Assembly: GCA_034770075.1 (NCBI GenBank) | Contig: JAVJAP010000143.1 | Location: 1,736,001-1,800,000 of the forward strand | Source of the DNA: Aralia elata | Lineage: Eukaryota > Streptophyta > Magnoliopsida > Apiales > Araliaceae | Length of the DNA stretch: 64,000 bases | Direction: 5' to 3' | Shown here: positions 36,117 to 46,965 of the stretch, piece after piece | Position numbering within the stretch: the first letter of the stretch is position 1 | How the letters are laid out: every line of letters begins with the position of its first letter | Position numbers and translations under genes: made by a program | The notes under the pieces: generated by a model | Databases searched by the model: none | What the model was told of the DNA's origin: nothing | The model's input: the letters and a program-made list of their open reading frames with translations, nothing else

Positions 36117-37584
36117 CCCTCGGGTTGAGAACTGTTTGAGAGGGCAATTTTCCTTTTCCTTGAGAATCCAACCTCCCTACTGTAGTCGCAAGTTTCCCCA
36201 CTTGGTTTCTTAAATCTTGCACTGAGGTTCTAGTTTCCTACTAGAACTGCTGAGTTTGGTTTATGAACTACTGGGTTTGATTCATGAACTGCTAAGTTTG
36301 TCCCATGAGTGCCTTGAACATGTCTTCCATGGGCGTTCAAAAACTTGTAGGGGCTGCTTGCTTGGGCTGATATTGAGGTTGAGCTTATTGATAGCCTTGC
36401 TACCTAGTTAGAGAGACAGGTTGTGCAGGTGGTTGATTTCCTCCATAACTTAGATTGGGATGATCCCTCCACCCTGGGTTGTAGGTATTTGAGTAGGTAT
36501 CATACTTTCTCTATGGTTGTGGTTGGTAATTCCCCATTGCACTGGCTTGCTGTATAGCCTCGTCATCTTGTAAAGTTGGGCATGCATCTATAGTATGACC
36601 TGATTGTAAACGTATCCCACATGTCTTTACAACTAGCATGCTCCCTGCATTCAACTGTCTAACCATAGCAGTTAATTCCGCAATCTATTGATCATGAGTG
36701 CACATGCTCACCTCATTTACCCTTGTTGGTGCATGATTTGCTCGTGTACCATGTTGTTATCAATTTGCAGCCATGTTTGCAATTAGATTCCTCACAACTT
36801 CTAGGGTCTTGTCAACTAGAGCTCCTCCTCTTGTTGCATCTATTATACTTCTGTCCATTAGCACTAACCCTATATAGAAATATTGTATCAAATGTTAGTC
36901 ATTTATTAGGTGAGGCGGACGGCTTGAGCAGAGCTTTTTGAATCTTTCCCAGTATTCGTAGAGTGTCTCCCCACCGAATTGCCTTATTCCACAGATCTCT
37001 TTCCTGATATTAGCCACTCTTGAAGCAGGAAAATATTTCTCCAAGAATAATTTTTTCATGTCATTCCATGATTTAATTGAACCTGACGGTAGGTAATACA
37101 ACCAATCCTTGGCTAGATCCACTAATGAGAAAGGGAAGGCTCTCAAGTTAATCTGCTCTTCGGTAATCCCTTGTGGCATCATGGTAGAGCACACCACATG
37201 GAATTCTTTCAAGTGTTTGTACGGGTCCTCACCTATAAGACCAGGACAAGTAGATAACAAATGGATTAGTCTAGATTTAAGCTCAAACGCATCATCTAAG
37301 GTAGGATAATCAATACAAAGAGGCTGTTGGTTTAAATTAGGACTTGCCAACTCTTTTAAAGTCTTGTTATTATTTTGAAGTGCTATCTCCTCTTCTTTTT
37401 CGGAATCAGTTGATGAGTGGTTGGATAGCAATTCAAGTGCTATATTTAATGCTGGTGATGGAGCACAATGTTCCTCTTGATATGTAGTAGACTGTCGAGC
37501 TTTACGATTTTGCTTTCTCAGCCTTCTTGCAGTTCGCTCGATCTCTAGATCAAAATCTCTAACAACTTGGGAGGATCGAGTCAT
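36117..37584 (-). pseudogene. gag: Athila B gag
   Basis: The ATG at 37584 opens a 229-codon frame (MTRSSQVVRDFDLEIERTAR) with the Gag core (LSTCPGLIGEDPYKHLKEF; FPFSLVDLAKDWLYYLPSGS). Beyond 36895 the frame is broken; the zinc-knuckle region and Gln/Asn-rich tail (36890-36120) persist in pieces up to the copia insertion. The remainder of gag/protease is at 23698-23331. The N-terminus is unusual in carrying about 60 extra polar residues (36-95) before the core. Confidence 0.85.
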
Positions 37585-37638
37585 AAACTAAAAAAATAAA
37601 ATAAAAATAAACTGAATAGATAAAAACAGCCGTTTTAC

Positions 37639-37656
37639 TCCCCGACAACGACGCCA
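37639..37656 (-). other. primer binding site, tRNA-Asp type
   Basis: The minus strand reads TGGCGTCGTTGTCGGGGA, two mismatches from the tRNA-Asp complement, both C-to-T on this strand. It lies five bases from the LTR end. Confidence 0.82.
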
Positions 37657-37661
37657 AAATT

Positions 37662-38952
37662 TGGGAGCTATCGTTTAACACTCCTAAATTAACCTCACTT
37701 TCTATTCAAAAATTCAACAATTAGCACAGTAGTAAGCAAGGATCGATCCCACAGGGAGTACGTGTTTAAAATCTATTCAATGACAAAAGATGGGGGGTTT
37801 TGAAAATCAAGTAATAGGTTTAACCAATAAATAAACAAGTTCAGTTCTTTAGTTCAGATCCACCAAATCATAGTAATTAATCAACCAAGTTATTATTATT
37901 TACCCTTTAATGAAGCTATTAGCCCTAGATAACAATAAGCTCTGCTATCTAAAATTTTCCTAAAATATTCACTAAATAAAACAAGCTCTTTACAAGATTC
38001 TAAATATCATATAACCTAAAATAAGCTCTTTAGATTTAATATGACAATAAGGTTAAGGACTATAGAATTAGGCTAATTCAAGTAATAAACACACAAGCTC
38101 GGTTTATTTAACTTACTTCCTGATAACCTTAGTAATAATCAAAAGTTCTGACACAATCGATATTACTAATTACTACTGGTGATAAGGAATACTATTAATT
38201 ACATGTAATATTACTCCTTAGTCTAGCAAATGTTAATGATCAAACTAATCTAATTAGCCATATTAAATTAATAAAATCAACTAGCATGCAAACAATTGAA
38301 ATAGATTATCAGAATAAGTTTCACGTAAGAAGGAATAAAGAATAAAACTTGATTAATCAATTACTTGTAAATAAGGTTTCACCTCCCTTTTGAACTGAAT
38401 ATAGAAAATTAGCCTGGCATCCTTCAATCTTACAAAACTAGGGTTTTTTCTAATGTAGATGATGATATATCCTTTAATATCTAACTACAGGCATCTATTT
38501 ATATTCCTAAGATAATATCCTAAGCTATTAAGAAATAACAATCCAAAACTAATTAGAATTCCTAGAAATCTGCGCCTGAAAAATAACTTCTTTTATTTCT
38601 CTTCCGCTATCTTCGCCGGAGCGAAGATTTTTGTTCTTGGTGAGCTCGCCGGGGCGAAGATCAACAGAGAGGTCTGGGCCGAGGCGGTTCCACAAGGCGT
38701 TGGGGCGAAGTCGAACAGAGCGCTTCTCGCCGGGGCGAAGTTCCTTAGGCCAAAAAGCTCGTCGTGGCGAAGATGCCTGAAAATCCAATTTGTTTCTTTT
38801 TCTGGCTTTCGCTCCGATTTTCCATCTTTATCCACTTTTAACTCCAAACCCTCCCGAAATTAATAAACATTCTAATAAGTGCATATACACGGTAAAACAT
38901 GCAATAAACTAAAGATAAATGATCAATATATATGAAAATTATGCACTTATCA
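37662..38952 (-). repeat. 5' LTR of Athila B (1291 bp)
   Basis: Partner of 17236-18549. The minus-strand TATAAATA box is at 38503-38496. Upstream of it, 38611-38775 holds five copies of a CTCGCCGGGGCGAAG-like motif (around 38611, 38645, 38690, 38722 and 38756). These are better preserved than in the 3' LTR. Confidence 0.88.
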
Positions 38953-39567
38953 AAAATCAATCTCAACTTCAATGTATATGTTATGTATTGTTATGCCATG
39001 TATTGGCAACCATCAAATATATTTATAGGCCCTCATGCAGCTTAATAGAAGTGATATCCAACTAGAACTCAACGTCAAAGCATCCCAAGACGGATAGAAA
39101 TGCACAACAAGTCAGCCAAGCCAACCAAACAAACCAGCCCGTAGACCAGCGCTGCAACGCCCAACACACAGCGCTGTAGTGCCCACTTTCTGCTTCTCCA
39201 TCACTGCGGCGCTGAGGACCAACACTATAGCCGACTTCCTTCCCTGCGTGCGCCCGCGCCAACCTGCTGCCTTCTGCGCGTCTGCACGCCTTGGTCATGT
39301 CTTGCGCCCACATGTTGAATGTCACGCGCGTTTGCTGATTGCCGCGCTTAGCTGCCTCACAATATTGTACGTCGTGCACCTCAGCTAGCAGTTGCTACAT
39401 TGCTCTCGCCTAAAACTGATAATACATGATTTTTTTGTTCCAAGCTCGATTCCTTTTCCTACACCAAAAATAAACAAAACACATAAAAAGGAACAAAAAA
39501 TACCTAAAAACTCGCAATTTCATCAAGCCAAAAATACTCAATTCATAAGTATAAAACTCACTCATCA
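38953..39567 (-). repeat. 5' LTR of Athila A, 5' segment
   Basis: This continues the LTR at 16347-17235 on the far side of element B. The minus strand starts TGATGAGTGAGTTTTATAC at 39567. The GC-rich stretch 39110-39380 corresponds in position to the CpG-rich domains of the related LTRs. No gene is present. Confidence 0.72.
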
Positions 39568-40357
39568 CCGACGGTAGCTATTGAAAATATTAAATGATTT
39601 AATTAAGTAAATAGTTATGGTTGATGTAGGTGAACGTTTGGGGACAAAAAGTGAGTAAATGAGGAAAGTACATGTGAATTAGGCAAGTTCCCGCACTCAT
39701 GCGTATTTGAATTTCGCCCATTATTAAACTGTAGATTTTGTTTAAAAGCTTCTAAGACTATCTATAAAAAGAGTTTATGTCATTTGTTCGGCTAAACTCA
39801 GTTGTTATATTTTTATCATGTTCATGATTCTTTAATGTTATGTTAATCCAATCCAAATTATTTTGGTGTGGACTATAATTTATGACTGAGTAAAACAACC
39901 CTAAAAATAGGAGATAATTGTATTGTCAGGTAACCAACATATGCTATAAAAATACATCATGGAAATGATATTACGCGTAACATTGAATATTGTTAGGCTG
40001 ATCCCTTAATGATACTATGTGGAGACTTCGCAATCTTTGTGATTGTTGAACATTATTAGAGAGTTCTCAATCCACGACTAATGAACATATAAAATAGTTC
40101 ATGATTCCTACGACCACTCAGTTGAATTTCAATTACCCTTGAGAATATGATGAGCTTCGAGACCCTTTAGTTCAATCCAAATCGAGAATTCAGTTCAAGA
40201 TTTTATGAAGATATTATGTTGATTCCAAGTTCCAAACGTGATCTTATTTTCTTTATCGTCAGTATTTATTTCAATCATAATTGTTGTTCTGATGTTTTAA
40301 ATTATTTATACTTGCTGAGCAAATTAGTTGCTCACCTTTGCGAATTATATTTGCAGC
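39568..40357 (+). repeat. fragment of a large gypsy (Tekay-like) LTR
   Basis: AT-rich, with no gene. Its right end carries CTTGCTGAGCAAATTAGTTG and TATTTGCAG (40309-40356), as near the 3' end of the LTRs at 32821-36055 and 7520-10303. It is bounded by Athila A on the left and Athila C on the right. Confidence 0.5.
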
Positions 40358-42258
40358 TGATGAGAGTGTTTTATACACACAATTTGGGTATCTTTGACCT
40401 TGATATTTTGTTAGCTTTTTGGAATTTTATATGGGTTTTTAGGTATTTTTGTCTTATTTCCAGATAATTTAGTTTTTATTAATTTTTGCATCTTTTATGT
40501 TGCTTTGATGTATTTTTATTATGTGTGTAAGATATAAAATAAAGATTGCTCAGATCGTTGTTTGCAATGACACAATGTCCGTGCTTGGATATCCGTGCTC
40601 GAATGATAATACGGTGAAAATTAGTGTTTGGCGACGCTCGGTGTTTAATTTGACAAAATTTGGAAGTTGAGCGTGCACGTCGTGCGGCGTCGGCCAAGCC
40701 ACGAGCAGCAGCCAGCAAGCACGAGCAGCAGGCGCTAGGTGTGGACGGCCAGGTAGGCGTTGGGCGCGTGCGCGGGTGCGCGCACGGGACTCGGCAGTGC
40801 TCGGCAGCCTCAGCAGGCAGGCACACACGGTAGGCGCTGGGCGGGGGCGCATGGGCGCGCACGTGGGCACGCCCACGGGACTCGACAGCCTTAGCAGGCA
40901 GGCGCTCGACAGGCGATAGGCTCGCACGGGCGCGCGCACAAGGAGCGGCAGACGAGCATCAGGTAAGGCTCCAGGCAGGCGGTCAGGGCGTGCGCGCGCA
41001 GGCGCGCGACAGCCAGCGTGCGGGCGTGCGGCAGCAAACGTGTGCTAACCAGGCCATGGGCGCGCCAAGCGCCGTGCAGGCATGCCAACGCCGTTCTGAG
41101 TGCGATCTGAGTTGCATTTTGTCCGAGCTTGGCTAAGGTTTCTTGATGGAGGCTATATATATTCTCTTTTGAGCTTCCTATCAGCTATCTAGAGAGAGGG
41201 AGGCTACATATTACATCATACAACAGTGCTAAGGGCTGGAAATCAAGCTGAATCAAGCCACAAGCCAAGGAACTCAGTCATCAAGAATTGCAAAACCAAG
41301 GAGGAGAGTTAGAAATAAACAACAATCCAAAGAACAACAGCTGAATAGCTTCAAAAGTGATTTTATTTCTAGAATTTGATCTCTATTATAATTCGAATTT
41401 GATAATGTATGAATTGAAATTGATGTTTGTTGTAGCTATCATGAACTAACTTTCTATTTTAAGATTGCAGTGGAACCCAACACCTAAATTGATTTGAATT
41501 CTCTCTCTTTGATATTAGTTAATCATTTATGAATTGATTATCATAACCTTTGCTTTCTAGGTTAATTGCTTGGCCAGTAATTAGCTTGGGAACCTATATG
41601 AACTTGACGAACGGATTACAGGTTAAGACCTAGTTATAATAACATGTGAGAGTTAAAGATTGTTGTGGGTTATTAATTAGATTAAGTAACGTGTGTCTTG
41701 TTAACTATCCGCAATAATAGGTAATTTGGTAGTAGTTGGGATAGACATATACCTAATTACTTCCTATGCGAAAGTTGGTAAATTGAGGGGACGGTTAACG
41801 AGATTTTGTGACACTTGTCTTATTAATCATTCTTGAAGTTGGTCTCTTGATAGTGTACAGGATAGACATATACCTATGCACCACATTAGGAAGATTCGTT
41901 ATTGACCATCGACAGAGGCTCTTATGAAGTTTTGATTTCTCGGTTGTCAATTCGTATGATATAACTGATTAAAAAGAGAGAGTTAGGAGATTCAATTGAC
42001 GTGTTGGGGGAAATTGTAATCTTAAATCTTTCTATCTTGATATTTTACCGTATTTTATTCATTACTTGTCTTTTGAACTCGACTAATCAACAAAACTCAA
42101 ATCTTCATCGTTTAAACAAGATCAAATTGATATACGATTGGTACTTGGTATTTATTTGTCACAATTCTCTATGGGTTCGACTCATATCTTATCATTATAT
42201 TACTTGTGGACGTGTATACTTGCACGTGTGTGTTTATCGATTGCTAAATCGTTCAACA
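40358..42258 (+). repeat. 5' LTR of Athila C (1901 bp)
   Basis: It starts TGATGAGAGTGTTTTATAC and ends GTTCAACA. It is the same family as the solo LTR at 13299-15502. No gene is present; GC-rich open frames on the minus strand (40480-41090) are compositional. Confidence 0.88.
40660..41163 (+). promoter_or_regulatory. CpG-rich domain followed by TATA box
   Basis: 40660-41095 is a CpG-dense block of GGGCGCGCG, GGCAGGC and GCGTGCG words in an AT-rich LTR. The TATA box TATATATATT is at 41154-41163, about 60 bp downstream. The arrangement matches the partner LTR (TATA at 14428-14436 on the minus strand). Confidence 0.6.
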
Positions 42259-42264
42259 AGTTTT

Positions 42265-42282
42265 TGGCACCGTTGTCGGGGA
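42265..42282 (+). other. primer binding site, tRNA-Asp type
   Basis: TGGCACCGTTGTCGGGGA has two mismatches to the tRNA-Asp complement, both of the G-to-A or C-to-T kind. It starts seven bases after the LTR end. Confidence 0.82.
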
Positions 42283-42346
42283 ATTATTTTCTAATAATTT
42301 TACCAATACTAATTTCAATCGACTTGGTCTTATTTTAGATTTGTAT

Positions 42347-44427
42347 TGTAGACACCCAAATTTTGCACTTCGTATACTAACCCTGACAGGAGGGCAAATT
42401 CAACAAATGAACCGGCCTGCGAGAGCAAAGGATGGACAAGTACGAACACTCGACGCCACCGCGACGATTTACAACCGAAACCGACGTGACAACAAGGCTG
42501 TCCGAATTGGGCATTCCCGGAGGATGTGGCACGCCTCCCAGTAATTCCCGGACTGTAAAATACGAGCTTGTCGGCAAAAACCGACGTCGCGACACGAGAA
42601 TCGAGGCGTAGCACAAAAATCGAGAAAGTCAAGTCAGCCAGCCGCGGATTGATCTGCGGCCAATGAGTGCGCCTTTTGAAAACACGGAACTCGAAACACG
42701 GAAACCGAAAATCAGCTGAGTGGAGGGTTGGCCGCCAGCCAGCCGCAGATCAATCTGCGGCCAACCTATTTCAGCTCATTTCCTCATCAGCATACAGAAG
42801 GTTGGATTAGGCGAGAAGGAGGAGAAAAAACAGCAGCAGCAGCTCGGGAATTGAGGAAGAAATAGCATAAATTTGCAACAAAAGAGGAGAGAAAGAGAGA
42901 AAAAATGAGAAGATTTATACTCTTTTGATTTGATTGTATTACATATACTTCCCAATCTATTCAAATACACAAGTTTACATCCATTTTGATATCATTTGTA
43001 AGGTGAAAATCTCCTTATTTTTGCAATTTCTATCATATCATTTGGTCAAATTAAATGTAGTTTTCATGTAATTTAGGGTGGAACAATGAATTAGGGATTA
43101 TTAGTGAGGGTTCCATCGGAACAAAATTCTTTCTAATAACCCGATGATATTCATTTATTGATTTTTTTTTGTTTGTTTTACGGTGCTATATTGGGCGTGG
43201 TTCCTTTAGATCGCTATTTTAGGATGTCTTGGTATTGTTAGATTATCCGTGTTGGTTATTTCTTCTAATATCCGGTTGTGGGTGTGTGGAAATTTGGGGT
43301 GTGAGCCTAGGAAAGCGACCCCGTGGTCCAAATCCGATGATGGACGTTTTTTGATGTAAATAGTAGGAATGATGTAGTTTTCATTGTACATATGTAATCG
43401 TCGGGCCTTAAAACGACGCCAAGGCGAGAATCGTGGTTAAGGCCCCGTCATAGTGAAAGTATGCGATTGTGGGCGTTCGGGGTTATTTTGATGGCTTACA
43501 TGCCCATGAATAGCCCCAACGCATTTTAATGTTTGATTTGATTTATGACATGAAATGGATTTCAAAGTTAAACGATAAAGATTTTCCTAAAATCAATCAA
43601 ACTAGGTTATTAGCTTCACGAGGATAAGAAATTGGGAGTGCTAATGAATGTCGATTTCTATTTAACGAGAAGGCAAAAGAAAGAAGTCATTTTCAAACAT
43701 CACAAAAAATGGTTTTATAAAAATAAATAATGTTTTATTAAATCCTTTTGCATAGGGTTAAAGAGATCCTAGAGGTTGCCTTTCATTTGAGATTGAAAGC
43801 AACGTATAGATCTCGATTCCTATTTTGACAAATATTTAGAAAACTCTTGTTTTGCCAAAACGACACCTAATGCAATCTCACAGTTTTGACAATTAAAATC
43901 AAACATTTTCTCATAAGGCTTTCTCGTATAAACCGAAGGACATTCTGAAGCATTCCCAAAAGAAAAACACGACTTTTCCAAAACCCAAATGGTTTCTTCA
44001 TGCAAACTCACCCCCACATTCACAAAGGCACACACACACACACACGCACACATACACATTTCATGAATTAAAGGATAGGAAAGTATCAAGATTACGGTAA
44101 CCGTGTTTCACGGAAGTCGGGGGGTGCCTAACACCTTCCCTTCGCTTAAGCAAGCCCCCGAACTCTATGAATCTCGGTTTGCAGACCAATTAATTCGGAG
44201 TCACATATGAGCCAACGATTTATAAAAAAATGAAAACTCGGATGAGTTGGTACTTCCATTTCAAATATACCAACTGTCGACTCTGGTTAATTGGCTCATC
44301 ATAAAAAATGATATTTCAAAACCCCGTCGACATTAATGCCGACCTTTTCCAAAAATCATCTAATAAAAGGCTAAAATTGGAAAGGGTAACAACTAGCATA
44401 GGAAGGTGATCCCTCCCGGCGTCGACA
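42347..44427 (+). repeat. 5' LTR of the Tat-type element (2081 bp)
   Basis: It starts TGTAGACACCC and ends GGCGTCGACA. Palindromes CCGCGGATTGATCTGCGG (42642-42659) and CCGCAGATCAATCTGCGG (42743-42760) are present. The second of the paired palindromes and its downstream spacer are missing compared with the 3' LTR; the ~32-bp deletion is flanked by GGCCA microhomology. The TATA position reads CTATTTCAG. An (AC)n run is at about 44030-44050. Confidence 0.9.
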
Positions 44428-44429
44428 GC

Positions 44430-44447
44430 TGGCGACTCCGCTGGGGA
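44430..44447 (+). other. primer binding site, exact tRNA-Arg(ACG) match
   Basis: TGGCGACTCCGCTGGGGA is a perfect 18-base complement of the 3' end of plant tRNA-Arg(ACG), two bases after the LTR. Confidence 0.9.
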
Positions 44448-46965
44448 CATTAGAGGGCTTAAGCCCCGTTCAAATCTTGATGCTATCCTATCCTTTAAAA
44501 TTCATGAATATGTGTGTGCATGCGATATTTTGATTTTTTTGTGTGAATGTGTGTTTTGTCCAATAAATGAATAATTGAATGGAATTGCTTTACCTTAAAA
44601 TAATCATTTGCATACGGTGAGGATGATGAATATGAATGTATATTGAGAGTGTACCTTCTCCTGAGGCGAACCTGTCGGTTGCTTATTACTGGACTCGAAG
44701 GGGCTGCTCCTCGGAGATGGCTCAGGAAACGCACCACCCAAATCCGCTCCAATCGAAAGGTTTCAGACGAGTAGATTGCGAAGATTTGGGGACCTTCTGT
44801 TGTCCGATTTGTATATGAACAATTTACGCGCAAGTATACGCGGTCAATAAGTAATAAAGAGTAAGTAGAGTTGTCGAACCCACAGGGAATTAACTCTAAT
44901 GTCCCAATGACTAATTCAATATCGACTCGATCTAAATCAAACTCTTGGATTTGAGAGATAAATAGAGGTTACAACTAAATTGCATGACATATAAATAAGA
45001 TAAATAGATAGATAAAGGTCTAAGATTATAATTTTCCCCATTCAAGCATTTTGTCAAACACTTGGCGTGCAATGCTTTGTTCAAATATCTTAACTCCCCT
45101 TTTAGATCAATTAATCACATCGAATTGACATCCGAGAAATCACAATTACGTAAGAGCCTCTATCGATGGTCAATTACGAATCTTCCTAATGCGGCATGTA
45201 GGTATATGTCTATCCTACACACTATCAAGAGACCAATTTCAAGAATAACTAACAAGACACATGTCACTAAATCTCATCAACCACCTTTTCAATTACCAAC
45301 TTTCACAAAGGAAGTCATTAAGATTAGATTCTCCATTGGTTGCACACGGTATCTAGGTATAGGTCTATCCTAAATACTATCAAGTTACCTATTATTGAGG
45401 ATAATCAACAAGACACACGTCACTAAATCTTTATTAATCACCCACAACAATCTTTAACTTTCGTATGATATCATAACTAGGTCTCAACATTATAATCCGT
45501 TTGTCAAGTTCATATAGGTTCCCAAGGTAATTACTAGCCAAGCAATTAATCCATAAGCATGGGTTATGATAACCAATTCATATGAGCAACAATAATCAAA
45601 AGGAAGAGAAAATCAATTCAAATAAAGCAATGGGTTCAATTACAATCTTAGATTAAAAACTAGCTACATAGAGGAAAAAGAAAAAGAAATATAAAGGATG
45701 GCTTCCCCATTGTTGTTGGATGAAACTCTATTGAAGCACCTCCATTGAAGCTCCTCCAAGCTTTAGAAGAACCATGGCCAATGGCCATGGCCTCCCTCTT
45801 TTTGCTCCAAGCTTCCTCTCTCTCTCTCTCTCTAAATCTGATTTTGGAACTCTAGGATATGTTAAAATGGAGGCTACATGTTGTATTTATAATGCCTTAT
45901 GCAAAACCCTAGCATTTCCCGAGTTTTGGACCAAAAAATTCGCTGAATCAGAAGCGTTTCTCGCCCCGGCGACGATTTTGGCCTAAAATCCGTCGCCCCG
46001 GCGATGGGCTCGCCCCGACGGCGCTCTGTACCGCGAGACAGTTTCGATGTCTGTTGGTAAAATGGTCATAACTTCTTCGTCCAAACTCGGATTAAGGCGT
46101 TTAAGGAGGCTATGGAAAGCTAAGAAGGAACTCTACAACTTCCATAACTGCTGTGTAAAATTCATGCAAAATCCGATGGTAAAAGGACCATAACTCTCTC
46201 ATACAAACTTCAAATTGGATGATTCCGGACGTTCTGGAAAGCTAAAATCAAACTCTACAACTTTCGTTCTTTGAGTTTTGAGAGATTCAGATTGCATCAT
46301 GGGTCAAATTGAGAAACAAGCAGCGGAAATGCTAGATTCGAGCCAAAAACGTAACGGTTCAAGGGGCCTTTATTTCAATACCTACAAAACAACGTAAAAA
46401 CACATAAAAGCATACAAATACATATAAAAGTACTACAAAAGTATATTACACAACAATAAGATGAAAACACATAAAACCATACGAAATAGCTAAAGACTTA
46501 CAAATTATTAAGGCTAAAAAGTACCCAATTTGTGTATATAAAACACACTCATCACCTTCATGCCGAAAAGCCCGCGAGAGTAACTTTAGGATAGGTCAGC
46601 TTCAGATTAACCCAACGCAAGAAAAGTCTCTTCATGCCCTTTTACATTCGCGCGTATAAATGTCATGATCACATTCAATGTTCGTATATGCCTCCCCTTT
46701 TGTCGAAAGAAATTACTAACCTCTATGTTTTGCAGAGAACAACTGGGGAAGCATAATAAGTCGAGTCTAGCATTTATTATTGCAATAAGGGATCGCTAAC
46801 ATGTTTTGCAGAGAAAGATTAAAAAACCCAAAACACAAAAGTTACAGCTTTAGCATGCATCCATATCCTTTCATTGCCCATGACTAAACTTTGAACCGTT
46901 GTTTCCGTAGGATTGCTCCTCAAACACATTCGCAATCTAAGAGGGCCCAGGACTCTACATCTGAA
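44448..46965 (+). other. leader of the Tat-type element, split by a solo LTR
   Basis: 44448-44797 and 46555-46965 are homologous to the leader at 3219-3990. There is no gene. Two TTTTGCAG acceptor-like sites precede gag (near 46735 and 46811). Confidence 0.75.
44798..46554 (-). mobile_element. solo LTR of an Athila-like family, 1757 bp
   Basis: Perfect TSDs CCTTC lie at 44793-44797 and 46555-46559, and excision restores the leader seen at 3219-3990. The minus strand starts TGATGAGTGTGTTTTATA and ends CGGACAACA. The minus-strand TATAAATA box is at 45901-45894. Upstream of it, 45959-46041 carries three TCGCCGGGGCGA-type motifs plus a CGTCGGGGCGAG variant. A (TC)n run lies at 45815-45833. No gene is present. 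Confidence 0.9.

Larger units (their letters stand above)
17236..38952 (-). mobile_element. Athila-type element B (minus), complete but decayed
   Basis: Both LTRs are present (3' LTR 17236-18549, 5' LTR 37662-38952) and align along their length. The flanks ATAAT (17231-17235) and AAAAT (38953-38957) form a 5-bp TSD with one mismatch. On the minus strand the order is 5' LTR, tRNA-Asp primer site, gag, protease, reverse transcriptase, RNase H, integrase, a long non-coding tail and 3' LTR. A Ty1/copia element (23699-36111) splits gag. All coding parts carry stops or frameshifts, so B is dead. Confidence 0.88.
12362..39567 (-). mobile_element. Athila-type element A (minus), heavily interrupted
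   Basis: Minus-strand pieces are 5' LTR (39567-38953 and 17235-16347), tRNA-Asp primer site, leader, gag (16225-15503 and 13293-12362) and the start of protease. It is interrupted by element B (17236-38952), by a solo LTR (13299-15502) and, at 12362, by the plus-strand Athila element. Its own pol and 3' LTR must lie left of the window. The LTR starts TGATGAGTGAGTTTTATAC at 39567, like the other Athila LTRs here. Confidence 0.78.

Noticed and set aside
43820..44089. Cys/Val-rich frame near the (AC)n run in the Tat LTR (also 60670-60912)
   Set aside because: It is translation of a simple repeat and LTR DNA, present only because the two LTRs are near-identical.
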